NCBI GenBank assembly: GCA_964513445.1
Contig: CAZEMM010000022.1
Coordinates: forward strand, 1-29,709
Source of the DNA: Butyricicoccus_A sp964513445
GTDB lineage: Bacteria > Bacillota > Clostridia > Oscillospirales > Butyricicoccaceae
Direction of reading: 5' to 3'
DNA: 29,709 nucleotides
Positions 1 through 7,885 of the stretch are shown piece by piece (position 1 is the first letter of the stretch; each line of letters opens with the position of its first letter). The position numbers were made by a program, and so were the translations under genes. Below the pieces are notes generated by a model. The model saw only the letters and a list, made by a program, of their open reading frames with translations. It ran no database searches and was not told where the DNA came from.

Positions 1-635
1 GCGAACGGGATTTTCTCCGCGTCGTTAATGTGCGCAATGAATATCTTTTCCGGATCAAGGCTGCGAATCACGTCAAAATCTGCGCCGACATCCCACAGAT
101 ACAGATTGAAGTCATCCACAACCAGCCCGACCTCCGGCCTGTTGACCCTTTGAACCAGCCTCCATGCGGTCTTTATGTCGCCAATTCCCATCGTACCGAC
201 AGGCTCAAAAGCGATTCTCATACCCGCTTCCTTTCCCATGTCTGCAAGACGGTCAAGCACCTGAACGGTATCCTCAAAAACAGCTTCTGGCGTCACGCCG
301 TCCGGCAGGTCAACGCGCTCGTTCGACAGCACAATCACGGTGTCTGCTCCGGTCGCCTTTCCCAGCTCGCACGCGAACCGGAACTGGCGGCAAACATCCT
401 CCCATTGTGCTTCCGAACAGAAGTTGATGGCGAATATCGCGTTGATCGTCGCGCATCCCAGCCCATACTCCTGCAAAAGTGCTCCCAGATCCTCCAGGGA
501 ATGGTCTTCCAGATACTCCCGCGCTTTCTGGAAATCAAGCTCGATCAGCGGGAAGCCCGCTTTGGCGCAAAGCTGGACATCCCGTTCCAGCGTGGAGGTT
601 TCCGAGCAGGTTTGAAGATTATAACAGCATCTCAT
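1..635 (-). CDS. Sugar phosphate isomerase/epimerase family protein (partial, C-terminus outside window)
   Basis: The first 211 residues of a TIM-barrel protein of the xylose-isomerase-like (AP endonuclease 2) superfamily, which includes IolE, IolI and tagatose/psicose epimerases. The ATG at 635 is preceded by AAAGGAGG at 7-8 nt. Visible family elements are a barrel Glu in IAFEPVG (near residue 142), an Asp in LVVDDFN (near 175) and a His in IAHINDAE (near 203), matching three of the usual metal ligands. The fourth (a late Glu) lies beyond the window. In the usual D-x-F-H element the His is Asn here, so the substrate pocket may differ. It is separated from lacI by a terminator, yet lies close to an inositol-dehydrogenase-like gene, so a role in polyol or inositol breakdown is plausible but unproven. 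Exact substrate is unknown. Confidence 0.85.
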   Translation of the reverse strand, partial: MRCCYNLQTCSETSTLERDVQLCAKAGFPLIELDFQKAREYLEDHSLEDLGALLQEYGLGCATINAIFAINFCSEAQWEDVCRQFRFACELGKATGADTVIVLSNERVDLPDGVTPEAVFEDTVQVLDRLADMGKEAGMRIAFEPVGTMGIGDIKTAWRLVQRVNRPEVGLVVDDFNLYLWDVGADFDVIRSLDPEKIFIAHINDAEKIPF

Positions 636-1028
636 TCTTTCACCTCCTTTTCTTACTTTTTTACACAAAAATGTGTTTATTTATTACTTTTATTTTGTTC
701 CAAACTGTGTAAATTATCAATACGTAGAAAGGACGAAATTGATAAATTTAAGTCCTTTTCCGCCATGTTTTTGTTCATATTGCCCTATGAATCCCTATTA
801 AAAATTATCAAAATTCCGGATGTGATCTCTCCTGACTCGATATGGCAGATCTCAACGGCGAGCAATGAATCATTGGGCTGAAAATATGGCGTGTAACGCC
901 TGTCATGAGTGGGTTTAACAGGAAAACGAGGCTGAGAAATGCGGCAGAACCGCCTTTTCTCAGCCTCGTTTAAAAGCTGTGTATTGCCAGTGCGGGGATT
1001 CGGTCTATACCCTTAATGAAAGAATGCA
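636..1028. other. Gene-free interval between the isomerase and lacI
   Basis: 393 bases hold no convincing gene. It is AT-rich near the isomerase, with a short inverted repeat ACACA-AAAA-TGTGT at 663-676 that could be an operator or chance. The far end carries the lacI terminator at 924-971. A 33-codon minus-strand ORF (677-778) has only a poor ribosome site and was not called. A possible isomerase promoter (TTGATA, 17 nt, CAAAAT on the minus strand near 690-720) is weak. Confidence 0.5.
924..971 (-). terminator. Rho-independent terminator of lacI
   Basis: A 16-bp perfect stem (924-939 with 956-971). The loop itself closes with GCGG/CCGC, giving an almost continuous hairpin. On the minus strand it is followed by TTTTCC, right after the lacI stop. 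There are also T residues on the plus side, so it may work in both directions. Confidence 0.85.
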
Positions 1029-2033
1029 TCAGAGTAATTCCCTTGTGATGATCGAGGTTTCCACATACTCAACCTCTCGCTTCACGCGATGTCCATATAC
1101 AAGCAGCTCATGCAAAATCAAAATTGCGCGGTATACCTGCGCAGAAAAATCCTGCTCCACCACAAAATCAATGCGTCCGGCACGCAACGACCGTTTTGCG
1201 AACGGTGTCAGATCGTTGACCACAACCGCTACGCGACGCCGCGTTCCCTTGAGCGCGTCGACACAGGCGCGCACATTCTCTGTTCCCATATAGATGCCAT
1301 GGATCTGCGGGTATTGCTCCAGCTTGCGCCGGATGGTCTCATAGGTGAGGTCATACCGCTCAAAGCATTCTGCCAGTTGATAGCGGTCGGGCGCAAAGCC
1401 GAGCGCGGCAAAGCGCTCCAAAAAACCGTCAATACGCCCGCGGTTGGAGAGAAACTCCATGTTGCCGGTGATAATGAGCACTTGGTCCTTGGGCGCAATG
1501 GATCGGGACAGCAGACCCGCCGCAACCCGTCCTGATTTCAACAGATCCTGTCCGACAAAGCAAACGCGTTTGCTGTCCGGCAAATCGGAATTGTAGGTCA
1601 CGACCGCAACACCCGCCTGATACAGCCGCTCTACCTCTGCCTGCATCAGGATATTATCCGGCGCATTGAGCACCAAGCCCTTCACTCCCAGCTCCAGCAA
1701 CTGCTCACACACGTCGATGTATTCTTCATCTGAGCGACTGTGCATCTGGCGCACCTCCAGCACAACACGCGTTGCATGTACTGTACGCGCCGCCATATGA
1801 ATGCCTCGCAGCGTAGCATCTCGGAAATAGGTATCCAACCAGTGCGGAACAATTACACCGATACAGATCCGGTCGCCGCCCGTATCTGGCACTTGATAGC
1901 CGGTCTCTTCAATGATGCGCTGCACCCGCGCCCGCACCTCAGGACTGACGTCCGGCTGATTGTTGAGTACACGGCTGACCGTGCCGCGCGAGACGCCCGC
2001 AAGCGCCGCAATGCTTCTCACCGTATGCTTCAT
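1029..2033 (-). CDS. LacI-family transcriptional regulator
   Basis: 334-residue DNA-binding repressor/activator. The N-terminal helix-turn-helix plus hinge (residues 5-48: SIAALAGVSRGTVSRVLNN) is typical LacI/GalR. Residues from about 55 form a periplasmic-binding-protein-like ligand domain (IGVIVPHWLDTYF, VVTYNSDLPDSKRVCFVGQD), closest in feel to the RbsB-like sugar/polyol sensors. The ATG at 2033 is chosen over upstream ATGs because AAGGAG sits about 10 nt before it and the LacI domain starts right there. It is transcribed divergently from the inositol-dehydrogenase-like gene. Matching palindromes in the shared control region suggest it controls both itself and that gene. The effector is unknown; inositol or a related polyol is an inference from the neighbours. 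Confidence 0.93.
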   Translation of the reverse strand: MKHTVRSIAALAGVSRGTVSRVLNNQPDVSPEVRARVQRIIEETGYQVPDTGGDRICIGVIVPHWLDTYFRDATLRGIHMAARTVHATRVVLEVRQMHSRSDEEYIDVCEQLLELGVKGLVLNAPDNILMQAEVERLYQAGVAVVTYNSDLPDSKRVCFVGQDLLKSGRVAAGLLSRSIAPKDQVLIITGNMEFLSNRGRIDGFLERFAALGFAPDRYQLAECFERYDLTYETIRRKLEQYPQIHGIYMGTENVRACVDALKGTRRRVAVVVNDLTPFAKRSLRAGRIDFVVEQDFSAQVYRAILILHELLVYGHRVKREVEYVETSIITRELL

Positions 2034-2055
2034 ATCGCATCCTCTCCTTCTGTCC

Positions 2056-2084
2056 AGTATATCACAGAAGCACGCTGTCCTCAA
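2056..2084 (-). promoter_or_regulatory. lacI promoter (sigma-A)
   Basis: Minus-strand TTGAGG (2079-2084), 17-nt spacer, TATACT (2056-2061) with a TG one base upstream of the -10 (extended -10). It lies 22 nt before the lacI start. Confidence 0.7.
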
Positions 2085-2092
2085 CAATGTTG
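2082..2092. promoter_or_regulatory. Candidate LacI operator overlapping the lacI -35
   Basis: CAACAATGTTG is an odd-length palindrome (CAACA-A-TGTTG) that overlaps the lacI -35 hexamer. Its complement ACAACATTGTT recurs exactly at 2272-2282, in the leader of the divergent dehydrogenase gene. Position and repetition suggest autorepression; binding has not been shown. Confidence 0.5.
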
Positions 2093-2197
2093 TCACGCGT
2101 CACGGTTATTTTCAAGCAAATCATTCGACTTCGTTATGAACTTTGTAAAAGCAAAAAAATTATTTTTAGTCATGTATACAAAGTGTTTTTTAACTTA

Positions 2198-2226
2198 TTG
2201 ACTTCTTTTTCTTATTTTTTTACAAT
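2198..2226 (+). promoter_or_regulatory. Promoter of the inositol-dehydrogenase-like gene
   Basis: TTGACT (2198-2203), 17-nt T-rich spacer, TACAAT (2221-2226): near consensus for sigma-A. Transcription would begin near 2233, leaving a leader of about 70 nt. A TGTATACA palindrome (2173-2180) lies just upstream. Confidence 0.8.
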
Positions 2227-2271
2227 ATAGCCATACCGACAAGGTAAACAGCGCGCTGGCAAAGCAATCAT

Positions 2272-2283
2272 ACAACATTGTTT
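2272..2283. promoter_or_regulatory. Candidate LacI operator in the dehydrogenase leader
   Basis: ACAACATTGTTT has a symmetric core (AACA-T-TGTT) and shares 11 identical bases with the palindrome over the lacI -35. It sits about 40 nt after the predicted transcription start and 8 nt before the ribosome site, where a bound repressor would act as a roadblock. Confidence 0.5.
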
Positions 2284-2303
2284 CTTTTTTTGGAGGAATG
2301 GTC

Positions 2304-3323
2304 ATGAAGACAATTAAAGTTGGCATCGCAGGCTTGGGCCGTCTCGGCAAGGTACACGCAAACAATATCGCATACAAAATTCCAAATGCACAGCTGACGG
2401 CCGCGTGCTCCATCGTTCCGTCGGAGCTGGATTACGCGCAGAAGGAGTTGGGCATTTCTGACGTATATACCGACTTCCGTGAAATGCTCGCAAAGGCTGA
2501 CATTGACGCGGTCGCTATCGTCACTACTTCATCCGAGCACTGCTGGCAGATCGAGGCCGCGCTGGACGCAGGCAAGCATGTCTTTTCTGACAAGCCGCTG
2601 GGCGTTAATTTGGAGGAGTGCAAGGTTGCGGAGGCAGCTGTCGAGCGAAATCCAGACAAGGTATTTTTTCTCGGGTTTATGCGCCGCTATGATACATCCT
2701 ATGCCTACGCAAAACAAAAGATCAAGGAGGGCGCCATCGGCACGCCATACATGGTAAAGGCAGTCGGCATTGACCCGGAGGCATTGGTCGAAGGCTCCAT
2801 CAAGTTTGCAGCGACCTCCGGCGGCATCTTCATTGACATGGCAATTCACGACATCGACCTGATGCGCTGGTTCCTCGAGGACGAGCCGACTGAGGTCTAC
2901 GCACTTGGCTGCACCTTTAAGCACCCGGAATTCCAGAAGGCAGGCGACGACGAAACAGCTGTCGCAACCTATAAATTCAAAAACGGCGGTATTGGCGTCA
3001 TTCATGTCGGCCGTACCGCAGCGCACGGTTATCATGTGGAAACCGAGATCGTCGGCACGGATGGCAGCATTCGCATCAGTCCGGTACCGGAAAAGAATCT
3101 GGCGATGCTGTACAACAAAAACGGCGTGGTAACCGAATGCGTCGAGGGCTTCCCGCAGCGCTTCGCTGAATCCTATCTGGCTGAAATGCAGGAGTTTGTT
3201 GACTGCATCTGCGAGGGCAGAAAGCCGGGCGTCACTGTATACGACGGCACAAAGTCCACTGCAATTGGCTTTGCGACAACAGAAGCATGGAAGTCTGGTA
3301 AGACGGTTAAAATGGACATCTAA
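2304..3323 (+). CDS. iolG: Gfo/Idh/MocA oxidoreductase, probable inositol 2-dehydrogenase
   Basis: 339-residue NAD(P)-dependent dehydrogenase. The Rossmann motif GIAGLGRLGKVH is at residues 7-18. The family lysine is K97 in SDKPLG (usually EKP, here DKP), and GGIFIDMAIHDID supplies D178 and H182. These three match the catalytic Lys/Asp/His of Bacillus IolG. Such enzymes oxidise myo-inositol to scyllo-inosose, though relatives act on other polyols or sugars, so the substrate is inferred. Start: ATG at 2304 is 7 nt after GGAGG; the ATG at 2298 is only 1 nt from it and too close. It has its own strong promoter and terminator, so it is monocistronic, with two LacI-type operators nearby. Confidence 0.85.
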   Translation: MKTIKVGIAGLGRLGKVHANNIAYKIPNAQLTAACSIVPSELDYAQKELGISDVYTDFREMLAKADIDAVAIVTTSSEHCWQIEAALDAGKHVFSDKPLGVNLEECKVAEAAVERNPDKVFFLGFMRRYDTSYAYAKQKIKEGAIGTPYMVKAVGIDPEALVEGSIKFAATSGGIFIDMAIHDIDLMRWFLEDEPTEVYALGCTFKHPEFQKAGDDETAVATYKFKNGGIGVIHVGRTAAHGYHVETEIVGTDGSIRISPVPEKNLAMLYNKNGVVTECVEGFPQRFAESYLAEMQEFVDCICEGRKPGVTVYDGTKSTAIGFATTEAWKSGKTVKMDI

Positions 3324-3360
3324 ATTGACAAATCTGTTCTGTTCAGCCACAATTTTTAAT

Positions 3361-3394
3361 AAAAGCGCATGCCGCCCGTGTATGCGCTTTTTTC
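3361..3394 (+). terminator. Terminator after the dehydrogenase, likely bidirectional
   Basis: AAAAGCGCAT (3361-3370) pairs perfectly with ATGCGCTTTT (3382-3391), and T residues follow. The minus strand also ends in TTTTATT, so the same hairpin may stop the TRAP operon that arrives from the right. The only other hairpin near the large-permease stop (just below 3541) is very weak. Confidence 0.85.
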
Positions 3395-3540
3395 TTGCGT
3401 TGTTCTGATGTGCGCTTCCTTTTGGGGACACAAAAATACTCCCTCTACAATCGACGGCGATTCTCTCACCGTCTCTCGTAAAGGGAGCATTTCGTCATCC
3501 AATCACATGAATGACTTTCAAAAAAAGAAGAGATCAAATC

Positions 3541-4914
3541 TTAGCTTGCGACCATGTTTGGCAACCAATAAATAATCTGTGGGAATGCCGTTACAAGCAC
3601 AACCACCAGAACAACCATCGCGATAAACGGGATAACACCCTTATAGATTTCTCCAATTTTAACCTCCGGCGGCACTACGCCTTTGATATAAAACAGTGCG
3701 AAACCAAAGGGAGGCGTCATGAAGCAGGTCTGCAACATAACTGCGGTGACTGCGACGATCCACAGGCGATCAAAGCCAAACATATCCATAATTGGCAGAA
3801 AGATCGGGAATACGATCATGACGATGCCCAGCCAGTCGATGAACATACCGAGGACAAACACAATCAGCATCATAATCGCAAACACGCCCCATTTGCCAAT
3901 GCCCAAACTGACAACCAGGTCAGCAATCAGCTGATTGCCGTCCAGAGACATGAAGATGCCGGTAAAAGCGGATGCACCAAACAGGATGATAAATACCATC
4001 GCACTGGTTTTTGCCGTGTCAATCAGAGACTCATACAACATCTTCAAGCTGAACTGCTTATAGAACACCGCAAGAATCAGCGCAAATAAAGCGCCTATGC
4101 CGGAAGCCTCTGTCGGAGTCGCCCAACCACCGAAGATCGAGCCAAGAACGCCAACAATCAGAATGACAGGCGGAATCAGGTTGATCAACGAACCGGAAAC
4201 GCGATCGCGGAACGGCATAACCTCCAGTTCCTCTGTTGTCATCGCCGGGCCATAATCCGGGTGAATGTGGCAAATGACAAACACATAGATCATGTAACAC
4301 AGCGAAAGCAACAGGCCGGGGACGATTGCCGCAAAGAAAATCTTGCCGACTGATACCTCGGCATATGAACCCATCGATACCAGCATGATTGACGGCGGTA
4401 TCAAAATACCCAATGAACCGCCGGCACACACCATGCCGCAGGCAAGCGAGGGCTTATAGCCGCACTTTAGCAAGACCGGCATGGATAGCATGCCCATTGT
4501 GACAACAGATGCACCGACAATGCCGGTCGTCGCCGCAAATACAGTTGAAACAAGAATAACTGCCAGGCCAAGACCGCCCTTTAGCGGGCCCAGCAAGTAG
4601 CGAATGGACATGAACAAACCATCCGCGACCTTGGAGTGTGTCAGGAAGTTTGCCATTAGGACAAACATCGGGATTGCGACCATCGAATAGCTCTGCATCT
4701 GATCGTAGACCTTTGTCATCGCAATTGAAATGCCCGGTCCACCCCATGCGAGATATCCAATGATAACACCGGCACCGCCAAGGACAAATGCCAGCTCCTG
4801 ACCGGTGATCAGACCAATGACCATAAGAATGAACAGTCCGATCAGCATGATAATCGACATCTCTGTGGCGCCAAGGCCGGACCACGCAACGAAGTTATCA
4901 AGTAACTGCATCAT
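3541..4914 (-). CDS. dctM: TRAP transporter large permease (DctM family)
   Basis: 457-residue inner-membrane protein, the ion-driven transport subunit of a tripartite ATP-independent periplasmic transporter. It is hydrophobic throughout, with a dozen or so membrane segments and DctM-type stretches such as ATTGIVGASVVTMGMLSMP and IPPSIMLVSMGSYAEVSVGKIF. The length fits the family (about 425-460). The start overlaps the small-permease stop by ATGA, a translational coupling junction, with GGAGG 1-2 nt upstream of the overlap. It probably imports an organic acid with Na+, receiving it from the binding protein encoded upstream. Last gene of the operon. Confidence 0.95.
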   Translation of the reverse strand: MMQLLDNFVAWSGLGATEMSIIMLIGLFILMVIGLITGQELAFVLGGAGVIIGYLAWGGPGISIAMTKVYDQMQSYSMVAIPMFVLMANFLTHSKVADGLFMSIRYLLGPLKGGLGLAVILVSTVFAATTGIVGASVVTMGMLSMPVLLKCGYKPSLACGMVCAGGSLGILIPPSIMLVSMGSYAEVSVGKIFFAAIVPGLLLSLCYMIYVFVICHIHPDYGPAMTTEELEVMPFRDRVSGSLINLIPPVILIVGVLGSIFGGWATPTEASGIGALFALILAVFYKQFSLKMLYESLIDTAKTSAMVFIILFGASAFTGIFMSLDGNQLIADLVVSLGIGKWGVFAIMMLIVFVLGMFIDWLGIVMIVFPIFLPIMDMFGFDRLWIVAVTAVMLQTCFMTPPFGFALFYIKGVVPPEVKIGEIYKGVIPFIAMVVLVVVLVTAFPQIIYWLPNMVAS

Positions 4915-5468
4915 GCCTCCGCACCTCCCTCTGTATTCTCCGATTTCTCCAGTTTCTTCTGCTTCAGCTCATCCACAATACCGCAGATGCACTTCAGCAT
5001 TTCGGAAACGCCCTGAAGCGCAAGCATCGTAATGCCGAGGAACAAGCACAGCTTCACCGGCCACGTCGGAGGTGCCCAGACGGAGTAGCTCTTTTCTCCC
5101 GTTACAAATGCTTTGAGAAAGAAACTGAAGCTTTCCGGTACCAGTGCAAACGCAAACGGAACCAAAAAGATAATGTACGTAATCAAATGCAGGATGTTTT
5201 GTGTCAGCGGCTTGAGACGCGCAAACAGAACGTCAACCGCTACAAACGCCTTTTTCTGAAAGCCATATGCACAGACCATAATGATATAACAGCCAAATAT
5301 CATGCAGATCGAATCCTGCGTCCAAATCTGTGGTCTTTGCAGCAGGCGGCGCATAACGACCTCGATTACAATGACTCCGAGAACACCAAGTACGGCAAAG
5401 GAACAGATACGTCCAATCCAGTCATTGATGAGGTCAATTACGCTGCTAACACGTTTCATAATTTTCAT
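4911..5468 (-). CDS. dctQ: TRAP transporter small permease (DctQ family)
   Basis: 185-residue membrane protein with four hydrophobic helices (about residues 17-38, 50-68, 90-113 and 130-155) and the family-typical motif MRRLLQRPQIWTQD between helices 1 and 2. DctQ supports assembly of the large permease. The ATG at 5468 has AGGG 7 nt upstream; a second ATG four codons later is possible. The C-terminal tail is charged (KQKKLEKSENTEGG). It sits 27 nt after the main binding-protein gene and overlaps dctM by 4 nt, so the three are co-transcribed. Confidence 0.93.
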   Translation of the reverse strand: MKIMKRVSSVIDLINDWIGRICSFAVLGVLGVIVIEVVMRRLLQRPQIWTQDSICMIFGCYIIMVCAYGFQKKAFVAVDVLFARLKPLTQNILHLITYIIFLVPFAFALVPESFSFFLKAFVTGEKSYSVWAPPTWPVKLCLFLGITMLALQGVSEMLKCICGIVDELKQKKLEKSENTEGGAEA

Positions 5469-5495
5469 CTTAATCCCTCATATCATAACCGTCTT

Positions 5496-6659
5496 TTATT
5501 CGCCGCTACTACTATTATCTGTATCTAGATCGTCGTAATTAAAGCCCCAGCTGTAATCGCCGAGCATATCTCGATAGGTATCCGCTTTTTCACGGTACGC
5601 CTTCATGGAATCATATACCATCTTAAAGTTCGCGTTCGACGCGGCTTCCGCCTCGTATACCTCCTGACAGGTTTCACGGATAGTCGCCCAGTCCTCACTG
5701 TTCAGCTCCGTGACGATGCAGCCGTCCTCTTCCAGCATCTTTTCTGTGGATTCAAAATCCATCCACAGATAGCGAGCGAGCTGCTCACCTGTACAGGTCT
5801 CTGCCGCAGTTTGAATGGCCAGCTGATATTCCTCCGGCAGCTCGTCCCATGCATCCTTGTTAATCATGACGCCATTGACACCAGCAGACTGATACCATGC
5901 CGGTGAGCACCAGTATGGAGCAACCTCCTGTAATTTCAGCGAATCATCCGAGCACGGCGTGGAGAATTCGCCGCCGTCTATAACGCCGCGCTGCAGTGAC
6001 TCATACAGCTCACTTGCCGCAACGGTCGTGATATTGATTCCCAACTTCTCCGCAACGCGTCCTGCGAGAACGCCGCCCAGACGAATTTTCATCTTCTGCA
6101 TGTCTGCGATCGACGTGATTGGCTGAGTGGAACGGATGCCGGACTCTGCGTGATTAACCATGATTGGGAAATAGGTCATATTGTACTGTCCGTATATCTC
6201 CTGATAGCACTCCAAGCCGCCGCCCTGGTTGATCCAGATGTAGTAATCCAAACCGGAAAAGTTATCCATTGTTGTAGAAAGCAGCTCGAAAGTGGTATCC
6301 TTGCCGCTCCAGTAGCCTCCCCAATCGCCGCCACATTGAATCGTGCCGTCCTGAACATAATCGAACAGCTGATTGGCTGCGCATAGCGAGCCCTCCGGAT
6401 AGTTTGTGATCGTAAACCTTCCATCTGTCAATTGGCTTACCAGCTCAGCGAATCGTTCGTCACAGGTATAGTGAATATTGCCACTTCCCCAGGTAGACCC
6501 CATTTTCCATGTGATGACAGGCAGACTGCTGTCACCGCTCGCAACAGAGTTAGCGTTTGCTGCATCCATCATCCCGCTGTCTGCACCGCAGCCGGTCAGG
6601 CACAGCATACTCGCAACAGCGCCGCAAAGTAATCCTGCGATCAGTCGTTTGACTTTCAT
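5496..6659 (-). CDS. TRAP substrate-binding lipoprotein, TakP/keto-acid-like (transport receptor)
   Basis: 387-residue lipoprotein. The signal peptide ends in lipobox LTGC with acylated C24. The ATG at 6659 has GGGAGG 9 nt upstream; the longer frame (6695) adds an unsupported leader. The mature part follows the layout of the TakP-like DctP branch: GGYWSGKD near residue 95, QGGGLE, MKIRLGG with the conserved Arg near 185, then RGVIDGGEFSTPCSD and YWCSPAWYQ. This branch binds 2-keto acids, lactate or similar monocarboxylates. That is family knowledge; the ligand here is inferred. Immediately upstream of dctQ, it is the likely partner of the permease. It ends in an acidic, Ser-rich tail (DDLDTDNSSSGE). 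Confidence 0.88.
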   Translation of the reverse strand: MKVKRLIAGLLCGAVASMLCLTGCGADSGMMDAANANSVASGDSSLPVITWKMGSTWGSGNIHYTCDERFAELVSQLTDGRFTITNYPEGSLCAANQLFDYVQDGTIQCGGDWGGYWSGKDTTFELLSTTMDNFSGLDYYIWINQGGGLECYQEIYGQYNMTYFPIMVNHAESGIRSTQPITSIADMQKMKIRLGGVLAGRVAEKLGINITTVAASELYESLQRGVIDGGEFSTPCSDDSLKLQEVAPYWCSPAWYQSAGVNGVMINKDAWDELPEEYQLAIQTAAETCTGEQLARYLWMDFESTEKMLEEDGCIVTELNSEDWATIRETCQEVYEAEAASNANFKMVYDSMKAYREKADTYRDMLGDYSWGFNYDDLDTDNSSSGE

Positions 6660-6693
6660 CTTATTAAACCTCCCAGATATTTTTTCTATCAAC

Positions 6694-6713
6694 AAGCGTC
6701 ATGTGCGACGCTT
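6694..6713 (-). other. Hairpin between the two TRAP receptor genes
   Basis: AAGCGTC (6694-6700) pairs with GACGCTT (6707-6713). On the minus transcript no T-run follows, so it is not a clear terminator. A stem just upstream of a binding-protein gene often marks RNA processing or protection that raises the level of that receptor. This is inference. Confidence 0.4.
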
Positions 6714-6741
6714 TTGATCAAACCATCAGAGGAGGTCAGGG

Positions 6742-7758
6742 CTAGTCATCATTGTCATCAGCAAGCGCGTTAATTGCCTCGACGATCTGTTGCTGTTCCT
6801 CCGTCAGATTTTGATACAGCTGCTGTGCAGCAGCCCGAAAGCGATCCGCCTCGTCACTATCAAGCAATACCATATAGCATCCGCTGCGTGATGCGTGCAT
6901 CATTGCACGCACCTCTGCGGAAATCCAATGCTCCCTCTGCCACTGCGATGCTTCTGCAGCACAGTCCGCAATGATGTCGCGCTGCTCGGCTGTCAATTGG
7001 TTCAGGCTGGCTTGTGACGCAATCAGCACATCGGCATTGTATGTATGCCTGTCATAGACCCAATATGGTGCCAGACGATAATATCCGCTGTCCACATAGG
7101 TTGGAAGATTGTCCTCCGCCCCATCGATCTGCCCGCTGCGCAGCGCAGCTGCTAAATCCGTGGCCGGCATCGAGACTGCCTGCGCACCCCATTGCTCGAC
7201 CAAATCCGTCATAAAGGGTGCAGACGAAACGCGCAGACGAAGACCCTTCATCTCTTCAAGTGAGCCAAGAACCTTTTTCGTGCTAAAAAAGCAGCGGAAA
7301 CCGGCATAAAAGTATGTCAGTCCCTGCAAATCCGATGTATGCAGCGATTCAAGCGCTGTTTGTCCAATCTCACCGTCTAATACCCGGAACAGATGCTCGT
7401 CTGAAACATATTCATACGGCATTTGCAGCGCAATCATCTGCGGCGCATATTCCGATGCGTCTACCGCAGAGACCCGAACAAAGTCAATCCCGCCAAAACG
7501 GCACTGCTCCAGCACTTCGTTCTCATTTCCCAGCTCGTTATCAAAATATGGCTCGATGACGACGGCGCCATCGGTTCGTTCTTCAACCATGTCGCAAAAG
7601 CGGCTACATGCAAGATTTGTCACAAAGTTTTGACTCTGACCGCTTGCCAGGCGGAGATACTGTACCGACGCAGTTTCCTCCGCTTCGGTTTCCCCACTTG
7701 TACATCCGCTCAGCACCAACAGAATCACAAGGAAAGATAGATATTTCAAAGGTTTCAT
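6742..7758 (-). CDS. Second TRAP-type (DctP) substrate-binding lipoprotein, possible sensor receptor
   Basis: 338-residue lipoprotein, lipobox VLSGC with C19; ATG at 7758 has GGAGG 5 nt upstream. It follows the classic DctP plan: EPYFDNELGNENEVLEQ, GIDFVRVSA, EEMKGLRLRVSSAPF (conserved ligand-carboxylate Arg) and LRSGQIDGAEDNLPTY. It is clearly a different subfamily from the receptor encoded next. Only one DctQ/DctM pair is present, so this protein either supplies a second substrate to it or presents ligand to the histidine kinase, as is known for DctP/DctB-type and other receptor-kinase pairs. First gene after the regulated promoter at 7777. The C-terminus is Gln/Glu-rich and helical (EEQQQIVEAINALADDNDD). 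Confidence 0.87.
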   Translation of the reverse strand: MKPLKYLSFLVILLVLSGCTSGETEAEETASVQYLRLASGQSQNFVTNLACSRFCDMVEERTDGAVVIEPYFDNELGNENEVLEQCRFGGIDFVRVSAVDASEYAPQMIALQMPYEYVSDEHLFRVLDGEIGQTALESLHTSDLQGLTYFYAGFRCFFSTKKVLGSLEEMKGLRLRVSSAPFMTDLVEQWGAQAVSMPATDLAAALRSGQIDGAEDNLPTYVDSGYYRLAPYWVYDRHTYNADVLIASQASLNQLTAEQRDIIADCAAEASQWQREHWISAEVRAMMHASRSGCYMVLLDSDEADRFRAAAQQLYQNLTEEQQQIVEAINALADDNDD

Positions 7759-7776
7759 ACTTTCCTCCCCTCTTTT

Positions 7777-7865
7777 ATTATACCGATGTTAAAATCCGTC
7801 GAACACCGTAAATTTTTGCAATCGCACTGGTTAAAAAAAGGTAAAACGCAAAATATCAACTGGTT
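7777..7865 (-). promoter_or_regulatory. Regulated promoter of the TRAP operon with candidate response-regulator sites
   Basis: Perfect -10 TATAAT (minus strand, 7777-7782) but no good -35: the hexamer at 17 nt is TGTTCG. Upstream are two same-direction copies of AACCAGT (minus strand; 7826-7832 and 7859-7865) spaced 33 nt, about three helical turns. This is the expected look of a promoter activated by an AraC-type regulator, which is encoded just upstream. Another palindrome, TTGTGC-GATAT-GCACAA, lies at 7868-7884 beside the regulator stop. Confidence 0.5.
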
Positions 7866-7885
7866 TTTTGTGCGATATGCACAAA

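Noticed and set aside
677..778. 33-codon minus-strand ORF before the isomerase
   Set aside because: Weak ribosome site (AGGG only 4-5 nt before ATG), low complexity and no sign of a family; likely chance in AT-rich DNA.
30..881. 283-residue plus-strand ORF over the isomerase
   Set aside because: It lies opposite the isomerase gene, which has family motifs and a good ribosome site; this product shows no family features and changes character in the intergenic AT-rich part.
2298..2303. Upstream ATG of the dehydrogenase
   Set aside because: It is 1 nt from GGAGG, too close for use; the ATG at 2304 has ideal spacing.
3451..3472. GACGG/CCGTC hairpin after the large-permease gene
   Set aside because: Five-bp stem with no T-run; the hairpin at 3361-3394 is the better terminator for both directions.
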